Below the pieces are notes generated by a model. The model was given only the letters and a program-made list of their open reading frames with translations, did no database searches and was not told where the DNA came from. A DNA stretch of 34,444 nt from Alicyclobacillus sp. (GTDB taxonomy: Bacteria > Bacillota > Bacilli > Alicyclobacillales > Alicyclobacillaceae). Both the position numbers and the translations under genes were made by a program. This document shows, in pieces, positions 1 to 8,158 of the stretch (positions within the stretch are counted from its first letter, which is position 1; every line of letters starts with the position of its first letter). The stretch spans positions 1 to 34,444 of the forward strand of contig JAILZF010000007.1 in NCBI GenBank assembly GCA_023512635.1, read 5' to 3'.

Positions 1-1
1 G

Positions 2-1126
2 GCATCTGGTGACTTCACGCAACGCGTGCCTGTACAGAGTGACGACGAGATAGGCGACCTGGCCTGCGCGGTGAACGACTTAACCCATAAGCTGGAACAG
101 GCACTGGCCACGGGCGCGCGTGAGCGCGAGCGCTTACGTGCGGTGTTGCGCTCCATGGGAGATGGGGTCATCGCCTTTGACGGGCAGCTGCGGCCGCAGT
201 TCCGCAATGCAGCAGCCAAGCAACTGCTAGCCAAAGCCGATGTGCAGACGGATGACCCCGCGGCTGTCTTAGGGTTGTCCATCTCCGATCTGCAAGCCGC
301 CGGGGAGCGAGCGTTTGTTCAACCGTTGGGGGACGCCTTGGTGCATGTCCACGTCACAGCCATCCGCAAACGCGGCGAGGTGGAGGGTTACGTCGCCACC
401 CTGCGCGACGTGACGGAACAGGAGCGATTGCAGGCGTTTCGGCGCGACTTTGTAGCCAACGTTTCGCATGAGCTGCGAACCCCTTTAACCAGTGTAAAGA
501 CCTACGTAGAGGCCCTTCAAGAAGGGGGATACGACGAGCCGACACGGGAAAAGTTTTTGCGCGTGATTGCCCAGGAAACTGACCGCATGGTGCGTTTAAC
601 ACGGGAGTTGTTACAGCTGTCTGGCCTGGAATCTGGGAATATTCGCTTTGCCGAGACGCTTGTCAAGGTCGACGAGTGGCTCCTGCGGGCGTGGGAAAGA
701 TTCCGGTTAACCGCCCAAGCGCAAGGCGTCACGTTCCAGCTCAAATGCCAGACGAATGCGCGCTTACGAGGCGATCCCGATTGGCTTGACCGGTTAATCG
801 ACAACCTCGTCAGCAATGCCTTAAAGTTTACAGCCAGCGGCGGCCGCGTCGAGATCCGGGCAGAGCCGGCTGGTGTCGACAGCGTCCGCGTCGTGGTTGC
901 CGATACAGGCATGGGGATCCCAGAAGAGGATGTACCGCACGTGTTTGAGCGCTTTTACCGCGTCGATAAAGCGCGATCGAGGCGTCGCGGCGGAACAGGG
1001 CTAGGGTTGGCGTTGGCGCGCGAGATTACCGAACGGCACGGCGGCACCATCAGCCTCACCAGCCGGCTCAATGAAGGCACCACGGTGACCGTAGTGTTGC
1101 CACTGGCTGAGGAGGTGACCGTGTGA
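2..1126 (+). CDS. walK: WalK/VicK-type sensor histidine kinase, 3' part (5' end outside window)
   Basis: Open reading frame continues to the left edge (ASGDFTQRVPVQSDDEIGDL = HAMP); PAS-like segment; H-box HELRTPLTSVKTYVEAL; N-box DNLVSNALKFT; G-boxes DTGMGIP and GGTGLGLA; followed by walH/I/J. Confidence 0.95.
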   Translation, partial: ASGDFTQRVPVQSDDEIGDLACAVNDLTHKLEQALATGARERERLRAVLRSMGDGVIAFDGQLRPQFRNAAAKQLLAKADVQTDDPAAVLGLSISDLQAAGERAFVQPLGDALVHVHVTAIRKRGEVEGYVATLRDVTEQERLQAFRRDFVANVSHELRTPLTSVKTYVEALQEGGYDEPTREKFLRVIAQETDRMVRLTRELLQLSGLESGNIRFAETLVKVDEWLLRAWERFRLTAQAQGVTFQLKCQTNARLRGDPDWLDRLIDNLVSNALKFTASGGRVEIRAEPAGVDSVRVVVADTGMGIPEEDVPHVFERFYRVDKARSRRRGGTGLGLALAREITERHGGTISLTSRLNEGTTVTVVLPLAEEVTV

Positions 1127-2427
1127 AGTTCATCCGAACTCAGTCGCTGGGCCGTTTGAAAGACACACTGCTGGCAGTGCTGGTGCTTGTCAGTGTGGTC
1201 CTGAGTTACGCCTTGTGGAGTGGGCAGTGGCAACAACCCAGTGAGTTGACGTATACCGATCGCGCGGCACTTCCGGCAGCACGTTGGCCGGACGAACAAC
1301 AGCTGACGGCGCCACGCTGGTTATGGGTACAAGGCGGCGGGCGGACGGTTGTCCTGCCGCCAGGCTCTTCACTCTACCTGCAGTGGTTGCAGCGGCTGGC
1401 GGGGATGGAGGTGACCAACCTACGGTTGCTGGCGGTCACACCACCGACCGCGGGACCATCGGTGACGGTGCAGTTCCCGCTGCCCCTGACCCCTGCGCAA
1501 CTCGCGGCTTGGCTGCCGAGCTTGTCTGCACAGGCAGGGTTGCACGGTTGCCAGACCGTCACCCTCTGTCCTAGCCCGGACAATCGCCGCGTGCAACTGC
1601 TATTGGCGGGGAGCGGCGGCCAGGTGTACGCGGCAGATACGGACTGGTCTTTGCCCACATGGAAAACGGAGGTCAGTACCGCGCTGCGAGGGCCAACCTG
1701 GGTGGCCTGGACTCCTGGGCAGACGGACAGTTGGGTACCCCAACAAGGGGTATTGATGCCGGTTTACACAGCTTCATGGACCGGCAAAGCACTGACCCCG
1801 CTGGTTCACTCCTTTTTTGTGAGTCCACAAGCGCTCACACGCTTGGATGAAAACGCGTATACCGTGCTCTGGACAGACGGCAGCCGCGTCGTGTGGTGGG
1901 ATAAACGGCGCGATACTTTAACCTTCGCCGACCCCAACACCTTGGCGCACCCCTCCGGGCAAGCGGACGATGTGACCACCATCGTTCAGTTTTTGCGCAA
2001 CCACGGAGGGACGCCGCAACAGGTGTGTTTAACGAGCGTGGAACAGGACGCGCGTGGTTACAATTGGACACTGACTCCGCTCGCTGACGGCTTCCCGGTC
2101 TACAGTACAGACGCACTCTATCGTGTCGAGACGCAAGGAGGGCGGGTGACGCAGTTTCGCTGTCCCCTGTCTGATTTGGGGTCCCTGCAAGTCACCGGTA
2201 GTGAACAGGTCTTAGGATCTGAGGCTCTGCGGGCAGCCGTCCAAGCTGCATTTCCAGGCCAATCCCTGCGCAATCTGCACGTTGAACTGGGCTATGCCGT
2301 GGTGCACTCGCCAAGTCAAAGTACACCACAACTGCGCCCGGCGTATTTCATCTTCAACAACGGGGTGCTGGCCGGTGCATTAGACGGCCATACAGGGGCC
2401 CGCTTGGCGGGGGAGATGGACGCGTGA
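1123..2427 (+). CDS. walH: WalH (YycH) regulatory protein of the WalRK system
   Basis: GTG start overlaps walK stop (GTGA); GAGGAGG upstream; N-terminal TM segment; position between walK and walI. Confidence 0.85.
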   Translation: MKFIRTQSLGRLKDTLLAVLVLVSVVLSYALWSGQWQQPSELTYTDRAALPAARWPDEQQLTAPRWLWVQGGGRTVVLPPGSSLYLQWLQRLAGMEVTNLRLLAVTPPTAGPSVTVQFPLPLTPAQLAAWLPSLSAQAGLHGCQTVTLCPSPDNRRVQLLLAGSGGQVYAADTDWSLPTWKTEVSTALRGPTWVAWTPGQTDSWVPQQGVLMPVYTASWTGKALTPLVHSFFVSPQALTRLDENAYTVLWTDGSRVVWWDKRRDTLTFADPNTLAHPSGQADDVTTIVQFLRNHGGTPQQVCLTSVEQDARGYNWTLTPLADGFPVYSTDALYRVETQGGRVTQFRCPLSDLGSLQVTGSEQVLGSEALRAAVQAAFPGQSLRNLHVELGYAVVHSPSQSTPQLRPAYFIFNNGVLAGALDGHTGARLAGEMDA

Positions 2428-3335
2428 ACTGGGAGTATGCAAAAAACTGGCTGATTGCAGCGTTTCTGTGTCTCGATTTGTTTTTAGCCTGGCAGATTGT
2501 GGAAAGCCGCCGAACCATGGCGGGATACATTGGATCGTACAATGACCTCTTAGCAAACACCAAAACCATCTTGTCGGAACACGGTCTCATTTTAAAGGCA
2601 CAAGTACCGGCAGACCACCCGGACTTGCCGCTGCTGCAAGCCGACTGGGCGCAGCCGCCGTTGGCCGCGCTAGCACAAGCGGTGTTTGCCAACAACGGCC
2701 CGGTAACTTTGGATCGTGCGGAACAGTCAGCGCACGCTGGCGCAGGGACGCTCAAACTGTTGGGTCCGGGCCATTGGCAGGTGAGTTATGTCCCGCCGTT
2801 GACGTTGCCTGCTGCCAGCGATGGAGTTCCGCCCGGGGTATGGCAGGGCGCTCAGTACACAGAGGACCTGACCGCCCCCGAAACGCCACAGCGCCGCGTA
2901 TTTGTTCAACACTTTGCTGGGTTGCCGGTGTTTGATGCAGCAGTGGTGGCCGATTACGCAGCAGGTCGGCTGGTCGGATATGTGCAAACCATGGTACAAA
3001 ACCTGACTGCCAGTGGGGACGCTCGGCCGACCCTCTCCGCTTTGGACGCACTCAACGACTTGGCGGGTGCCGTAGAACCTGACACGGAAACGGGGCCATA
3101 CCAGGAAACCGCCACTGGGGCGACCGGGACGGAGGGGGTCGGGGGAACGCATCGTGAGGTGATTCGCTCACTTGCTTTAGGGTATGTTCACAAGTTGCCG
3201 CAAGCCACAACAGGCCAAGGGCAGACGGGCGGCCAGTACTGGTTTCCCGTGTGGCGGGTGGTTACGGATGCGCACATCTACTTTGTCAATGCCTATACCG
3301 GCGAGGTAGACTTGAATACAAACGGCAGCTCGTAA
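2424..3335 (+). CDS. walI: WalI (YycI) regulatory protein of the WalRK system
   Basis: GTGA overlap with walH; N-terminal 'MNWEYAKNWLIAAFLCLDLFLAWQI' typical of YycI; C-terminal 'YWFPVWRVVTDAHIYFVNAYTGEV'. Confidence 0.9.
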   Translation: MNWEYAKNWLIAAFLCLDLFLAWQIVESRRTMAGYIGSYNDLLANTKTILSEHGLILKAQVPADHPDLPLLQADWAQPPLAALAQAVFANNGPVTLDRAEQSAHAGAGTLKLLGPGHWQVSYVPPLTLPAASDGVPPGVWQGAQYTEDLTAPETPQRRVFVQHFAGLPVFDAAVVADYAAGRLVGYVQTMVQNLTASGDARPTLSALDALNDLAGAVEPDTETGPYQETATGATGTEGVGGTHREVIRSLALGYVHKLPQATTGQGQTGGQYWFPVWRVVTDAHIYFVNAYTGEVDLNTNGSS

Positions 3336-3387
3336 GCGGGCCGTACAAGCAGGGGGTCTAGATAACCGGACCGAAGGAGGCGGCGGA

Positions 3388-4230
3388 TTGCTAGAATTTA
3401 GCGTACTGGCGAGCGGGAGCAGCGGGAACGCCGTGTGGATCCGCAGTCCGGGGACAGAGATCTTGGTGGACGCAGGCATCAGTGCAGCGCAGTTGGAAAA
3501 ACGGTTGCAAACGGCGACGGGCAGGTCGCTGACCGATTTGGATGCTTTGCTGTTGACGCATGAACACGTGGACCACATACGCGGTCTAAAGCAGGCCCTC
3601 AAACGCCATCCGTCCTGCCGGGTCTACGCGACAGCGGGCACCTGGTACGCCACCACACACACTTGGGAGTCAGCCGACGCGGTGGCATGGACCCCGGTGC
3701 AGGCGGGGACGCCATGGACGCTTGGAGACCTGCGGGTGACACCTTTTTCAGTCTCCCATGACGCAGAAGAGCCTGTCGCTTACCGCTTTGACTGCGGCGA
3801 TGCGGCATTGACGGTTCTCACCGACTTGGGCTACGTCAGTGACCGCATCAAGGCTGTGGTACGCGGTTGCACGGCGTACATATGGGAAGCCAATCACGAC
3901 CCTGCCATGCTGCGATCCGGGCGTTACCCTTGGCATGTGAAGCGCCGTATCCTAGGGGACAAAGGACACTTGTCGAATGAAGACGCTGCGGTGGCGTTGG
4001 CAGACCTGCTGGATGGAGCACCTGTGGCTGTCTATTTGGCGCACTTGAGCGAAGAAAACAACCACCCAGATTTGGCCGAGCTGACGTTTACCTCGGTTCT
4101 GCAGGAGTGTCAGCCAACTGCTGCGTCAGCAGTCCGTTTGTACCGAACACATCGCACTCAGCCCACTCCGCGCCATGTCCTGCTAGGCGGTCAGCATACC
4201 ACAGCCGCGGGCGGGCCAAACTGTCTGTAG
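3388..4230 (+). CDS. walJ: WalJ (YycJ) metallo-beta-lactamase-fold hydrolase
   Basis: SD GAAGGAGG before TTG start; SVLASGSSGNAVWI and LLTHEHVDHIRGL metal-binding motif; 'HLSEENNHPDLA'. Confidence 0.93.
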   Translation: MLEFSVLASGSSGNAVWIRSPGTEILVDAGISAAQLEKRLQTATGRSLTDLDALLLTHEHVDHIRGLKQALKRHPSCRVYATAGTWYATTHTWESADAVAWTPVQAGTPWTLGDLRVTPFSVSHDAEEPVAYRFDCGDAALTVLTDLGYVSDRIKAVVRGCTAYIWEANHDPAMLRSGRYPWHVKRRILGDKGHLSNEDAAVALADLLDGAPVAVYLAHLSEENNHPDLAELTFTSVLQECQPTAASAVRLYRTHRTQPTPRHVLLGGQHTTAAGGPNCL

Positions 4231-4253
4231 GAGAAAGGACGGTTGATGGGCTC

Positions 4254-5546
4254 ATGCCGGATTTCCGAGAGTTTCACGAAGAAGTCGCTGGCAACCGCCG
4301 CTCGTTATGGCGTGCAGGCAAGTGGTGGGTGACAGCCGTGCTGTCTGCGTTGGTCGGTGCAGGGGCAGCGCTAGCGGCCGGACCTTTGTGGCAGCGCCAT
4401 AGCGGGAGCGCCAGTGTTCCAGCGTTTAGCTTGTCGGACAACAGCCGCAGTGAGCCCAGCCCGCTCCATACTGTGAATGTCTCGGTGACCGATGGGATTA
4501 CCCAGGCGGTCAAGCAGGTAGAGCCGGCGGTGATGGGCGTCGTCAATTACGCGCGCGTCTCCGACTTTTTTACACAGACCTCAAAACTGGAGGCCACGGG
4601 TGTCGGAACGGGTGTGCTGTTCGCGAAAGACCAGCAAGCCGGTTATGTTGTCACCAACAACCACGTGGTCGAAGGTGCCGCCAAAGTGGAAGTGGTGCTC
4701 GATTCGGGCAAGCACGTGCAAGCGACTGTTGTCGGGACAGACCCTTATACCGATTTAGCCGTGTTGCGCGTTCCGTTGGCGGCGGTCGCTCAGGTCAAAC
4801 CCGCTGTGTTCGCCAATTCTGACCAAATCCAAGTAGGCGAGCCGGCCATCGCCATTGGCACCCCTCTTGGGCTGGACTTTGCAGACACGGTCACCGCTGG
4901 TATCGTGAGTGCCAAAAAGCGCATCATGCCTGTACAAGACCCGGAGCGTCCCAACATCACATTGGCTTATCAGGCCGTTATTCAAACGGATGCAGCCATC
5001 AACCCCGGCAACAGCGGTGGCCCACTGCTGAATATCCGTGGTGAAGTCATTGGCATCAACAGCAGCAAGATTGTTGCCCCGAACTTTGAAGGGATGGGGT
5101 TTGCTATCCCTTCGAACCAGGTACGCACCATTGCGGACGAAATCCTGCACAACGGGCGGGCTTTGCACCCGGCACTAGGCATCAGCGGCTATTCCCTGTC
5201 CTCCATTCCACAACAGTGGTGGCCCGACGTCCCGGTTGACTACGGGGTATTTGTACGGTCTGTGGATTCAGCTGCGGCTCGCGCATCCGGGTTAAAACCC
5301 CAGGACGTGATTGTAGCCATCGATACAACCCCGGTACGGACCATGGCTGACCTGCGCACCTACTTGTTCCAGAAAAAGCCTGGTGACATCGTCAAACTGC
5401 GCGTCTACCGCGGCAGTCAAGTGTTAGAATGCAGCGTCAAGCTAGGGGAAATGCCCGTGTTGCGCAACAGCAACAACGTCCCTGGCGCAGCAGGAACGGA
5501 CGATGCACTGAACCCGTTTGCCGGCGCAGACGGTTTAGGAGAGTAA
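4254..5546 (+). CDS. htrA: HtrA/DegP-family S1C serine protease with PDZ domain, membrane anchored
   Basis: N-terminal TM; catalytic motifs TNNHVV, TDLAVL, GNSGGP; C-terminal PDZ. ATG 4254 chosen over the ORF-track start at 4107 because 4107 overlaps walJ by ~120 nt and SD AGGAGAAAGGA lies just upstream of 4254. Confidence 0.93.
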   Translation: MPDFREFHEEVAGNRRSLWRAGKWWVTAVLSALVGAGAALAAGPLWQRHSGSASVPAFSLSDNSRSEPSPLHTVNVSVTDGITQAVKQVEPAVMGVVNYARVSDFFTQTSKLEATGVGTGVLFAKDQQAGYVVTNNHVVEGAAKVEVVLDSGKHVQATVVGTDPYTDLAVLRVPLAAVAQVKPAVFANSDQIQVGEPAIAIGTPLGLDFADTVTAGIVSAKKRIMPVQDPERPNITLAYQAVIQTDAAINPGNSGGPLLNIRGEVIGINSSKIVAPNFEGMGFAIPSNQVRTIADEILHNGRALHPALGISGYSLSSIPQQWWPDVPVDYGVFVRSVDSAAARASGLKPQDVIVAIDTTPVRTMADLRTYLFQKKPGDIVKLRVYRGSQVLECSVKLGEMPVLRNSNNVPGAAGTDDALNPFAGADGLGE

Positions 5547-5588
5547 TCCCCAGCCGCAGGGCGGCTTGTAGCTGAAAGGGGACGGGGC

Positions 5589-6068
5589 GTGCAGGTACTG
5601 CTGATTGGCGTCGGAAAGCTGCGGGAACGGTTTTGGCGCGAGGCCGTGGCGGAATACGCCAAACGCTTGTCTGCGTACATTCGCCTGGAGCTGGCTGAGG
5701 TTGCGGATGAACCGTTGCCAGCCTCGCTCAGCGCAGCGCAAGCGGAACAGGTTCTGAGCAAGGAAGCGGAACGTGTAGAACGTCTGCTGCGTGCACGCGA
5801 TGGTTTGGTGGTGTTGGACCGGCAAGGGAGGGCTTGGTCCTCCGTGGAATGGAGTCAACAGTTTGCCAAGCTGCAGGCAGCAGGGTTCGGCCGGGTGGTG
5901 TTGGTGATTGGCGGCTCATTGGGGCTGCACGATCGCTTGCTGCAGCGCGCCGTGTTGCGCTGGAGCTTAGGACCTTGCACGTTTCCGCACGCCTTGGCGC
6001 GGGTTGTGGTCTTAGAACAGGTGTACCGGGCATGCCGCCTATTAGCCGGCGAGCCGTACCACCTCTAA
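5589..6068 (+). CDS. rlmH: 23S rRNA (pseudouridine1915-N3)-methyltransferase RlmH
   Basis: SPOUT motif LVIGGSLGLHD; C-terminus 'LEQVYRACRLLAGEPYHL' matches the RlmH signature; 159 aa; canonical position after htrA. Confidence 0.97.
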   Translation: MQVLLIGVGKLRERFWREAVAEYAKRLSAYIRLELAEVADEPLPASLSAAQAEQVLSKEAERVERLLRARDGLVVLDRQGRAWSSVEWSQQFAKLQAAGFGRVVLVIGGSLGLHDRLLQRAVLRWSLGPCTFPHALARVVVLEQVYRACRLLAGEPYHL

Positions 6069-6083
6069 CCCGTCCAGCAGACC

Positions 6084-6105
6084 GGGCGCTGGTCTGCCAG
6101 CGCCC
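6084..6105 (+). terminator. Hairpin downstream of rlmH (no clear U-tract)
   Basis: GGGCGCTGG-TCTG-CCAGCGCCC perfect 9-bp inverted repeat 16 nt after the rlmH stop; not followed by a T run. Confidence 0.4.
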
Positions 6106-6174
6106 GAACGCAGGGTCTAGGGGTCTATCTAAGCAGCGCCGTAAGACTGCGTCTTACACGGAGCAGGCCGCTTG

Positions 6175-6351
6175 TTATGCCTCCGGCTGAGGCACTGCGT
6201 GGTGCCCCGCGGGATCGTAAGCGACCAAGACCAGGTCCTGCTGCTGTGTTTGCGCGCGCAGTTGTCGCTCCCACTCTTGCAGCTGTGCAACTTGTTCCGG
6301 GCGCAGGGCAGCTGGCCGGTAACCGGCGGGAGACGAGAAGTTGCTTTCCAT
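6175..6351 (-). CDS. Small uncharacterised protein (58 aa: MESNFSSPAGYRPAALRPEQVAQLQEWERQLRAQTQQQDLVLVAYDPAGHHAVPQPEA)
   Basis: ATG at 6351 preceded by GAGGTGA with 5-nt spacing; fills an otherwise empty 370-nt gap; Q/E/R-rich central helix. The ORF-track GTG start (6360) would overlap the SD. Confidence 0.55.
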   Translation of the reverse strand: MESNFSSPAGYRPAALRPEQVAQLQEWERQLRAQTQQQDLVLVAYDPAGHHAVPQPEA

Positions 6352-6438
6352 GCCATTCACCTCATGTACAGGGTGGCCGGATCCAGGTTATCCTATACGC
6401 GGTTGTTTTGGCACAGTCCGCCTGGGAGGTGAGACAGG

Positions 6439-7827
6439 TTGCCAAGGCGTTCGCTGTTGCTGGTCACCATTGCCCTGGGAACCCTGTTGAATCCGTTAAA
6501 CTCGTCGATGATTGCCGTGGCCATCGCGCGCTTCCAGACCGTCTTCCGGTTAGATTTTGACCAGGTATCGTGGATTATTTCCACGTATTACTTGGCAAGT
6601 GCGATTGCTCAACCGGTGCTTGGGAAATTAGCAGACCGGTTTGGGCATAAACGCGTGTTTCTTGCGGGTTTGGTGCTGGTAGGGTTGTCGTCCGGCTTGG
6701 CCCCGTTTGCTCCGGGGTTTTTCTGGCTGTTGGCGTTTCGCGTGATCCAGTCAATTGGCACAAGCGCGATTTACCCGTCTGGCATGGGCATTGTGCGGGC
6801 CTTGATCCGCGACCGGCAAGCGCAAGCACTTGCGGTGTTGTCGATTTTCAATCAAACCTCTGCAGCCTTTGGCCCTACTTTAGGGGGGCTGCTCATCAGC
6901 TGGCATGACTGGCCAGCCTTGTTCCTCGTGAATTTCCCGTTGTTGCTAGCAGGTTTTTGCTTGGCACTATGGGTATTGCCCGGGGAAGTTCCGCGACAGG
7001 GGCAATCTGCTTCCCCTGCTGCTGGACACGGCGGTTTCAGGGCATGGCGGGAAATTTGGACAGACATTGACGGGTTGGGCATCGTTTGGTTTTCCCTGAC
7101 CATCTTAGGCGGACTGGCTTTTTTATTGTCGTTGCGGCTGCATCCGCTGTGGCCGGCGTTGGCACTGGCGGTGGCAGCGCTGGTATTGTTCGTCTGGCGT
7201 GAACTGCGCGCGCCTCAACCGTTTGTCGATCTGCGCTTGTTTGTGCACACGCCAGCCCTCTCCTATGTGCACGGGGTCACGATTCTCGTCAATCTGTACT
7301 TTTACGCAGTATTTTTTGCGGTGCCTACCTATTTGCAAGAGGTCCGTCACTTTGATGAACGCGTGACCGGTTTGTGGATGCTGGCGATGGCGGTCTCTGG
7401 CATTGTGGTATCGCCTCCAGCCGGGCGGTGGATTGACCGGTCTGGACCCCGTCCTCCCCTGTTGCTGTCCGGGTTGATTGCGGTGACCGGAGCTTTGCTG
7501 ATGACCACCTTCCACCCGGCATCCCCGTCTTGGTGGGTGGTCACGGTCCTGTTTATCCTTGGCATGGGCAATGGCTTCAATGGCGTTGCCCTGCAGACTG
7601 CCTTGCTGTTGACCGCCCCGCGCAACGTGATGGGCACGGCTTCCGGGTTGTATATGACCTCTCGCTACCTCGGTACCATTGGTTCCTCCTTGTTGTTGGG
7701 CGTGGTTTTTGGGGCCGCGCCCAGCACTGGCAAACTGCAGCTGTTGGCCTGCATCTTAGGAGTGTGTGCCGCCCTCGCCTTGGCCTTCAGCATGCGCCTG
7801 CCGAAAGGGAAGATGGAGTCTTTGTAA
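6439..7827 (+). CDS. MFS transporter, DHA2/EmrB-like multidrug exporter family
   Basis: SD GGGAGGTGAGACAGG before TTG; many hydrophobic helices; motifs LNSSMIAVAIARF, QPVLGKLADRFGHKRVFLAG, YPSGMGIVRALI. Confidence 0.9.
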   Translation: MPRRSLLLVTIALGTLLNPLNSSMIAVAIARFQTVFRLDFDQVSWIISTYYLASAIAQPVLGKLADRFGHKRVFLAGLVLVGLSSGLAPFAPGFFWLLAFRVIQSIGTSAIYPSGMGIVRALIRDRQAQALAVLSIFNQTSAAFGPTLGGLLISWHDWPALFLVNFPLLLAGFCLALWVLPGEVPRQGQSASPAAGHGGFRAWREIWTDIDGLGIVWFSLTILGGLAFLLSLRLHPLWPALALAVAALVLFVWRELRAPQPFVDLRLFVHTPALSYVHGVTILVNLYFYAVFFAVPTYLQEVRHFDERVTGLWMLAMAVSGIVVSPPAGRWIDRSGPRPPLLLSGLIAVTGALLMTTFHPASPSWWVVTVLFILGMGNGFNGVALQTALLLTAPRNVMGTASGLYMTSRYLGTIGSSLLLGVVFGAAPSTGKLQLLACILGVCAALALAFSMRLPKGKMESL

Positions 7828-7923
7828 AGTGGTGGGGAGCTTTGAACGTTTCGTGTTTCACTTTACGGAACGACATGAGGGCGGATGACGTGTCTGACGG
7901 TACACTAAAAATGAGAAGGGTGA

Positions 7924-7991
7924 AACCTGGGATAGCCTGCGTGACCCGAAAGGCAAGCGCAGAGGTTGCAGGGTGCTGCGTTGACAACCCT
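7924..7991 (+). promoter_or_regulatory. Candidate structured region upstream of metH (class not identified)
   Basis: AACCT(7924-7928)/AGGTT(7963-7967) flanking CTGCG(7937-7941)/CGCAG(7958-7962); competing pairings GGTTG(7964-7968)/CAACC(7985-7989) and AGGGT(7970-7974)/ACCCT(7987-7991). Confidence 0.35.
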
Positions 7992-8008
7992 GGCGATTCT
8001 GTTATGCT
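7981..8008 (+). promoter_or_regulatory. SigA-type promoter for metH
   Basis: TTGACA (7981-7986), 16-bp spacer, TATGCT (8003-8008). Confidence 0.6.
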
Positions 8009-8034
8009 AATTGCAAGTTTGACGTGTCCATGTG

Positions 8035-8067
8035 GCCCTTCCCTCGCACGGGAGAAGGGCTTTCTCT
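8035..8067 (+). terminator. Intrinsic terminator/attenuator in the metH 5' region
   Basis: GCCCTTC(8035-8041)/GAAGGGC(8054-8060) with additional CC/GG pairs across an A bulge, followed by TTTCTCT; located before the metH start. Confidence 0.55.
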
Positions 8068-8158
8068 ATAGAAACGGCGGAGAGTCATGACCTGGCTGAA
8101 CGGGTATAGTCTTCCACTAGCCTGGGTCGTTGTGGACAGCAAGAACTGGGGGACGAGC

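Noticed and set aside
7824-7866. GTAAAGTG/CACTTTAC inverted repeat spanning the MFS stop codon
   Set aside because: Perfect 8-bp repeat but with a 27-nt loop, AT-rich arms and no U-tract; too weak to call a terminator or operator.
7920-8070. SAM-I (S-box) or cobalamin riboswitch before metH
   Set aside because: Expected given the gene, but I could not find S-box core strings (such as GGTGCTAA or the conserved GAGGGA/GGCAACC arrangement) or a B12-box; reported only as an unclassified structured region.
7530-8090. 186-aa plus ORF overlapping the MFS 3' end and the metH leader
   Set aside because: Out of frame with the MFS gene, no SD, no recognisable domain; the region is better explained as MFS 3' end plus regulatory leader.
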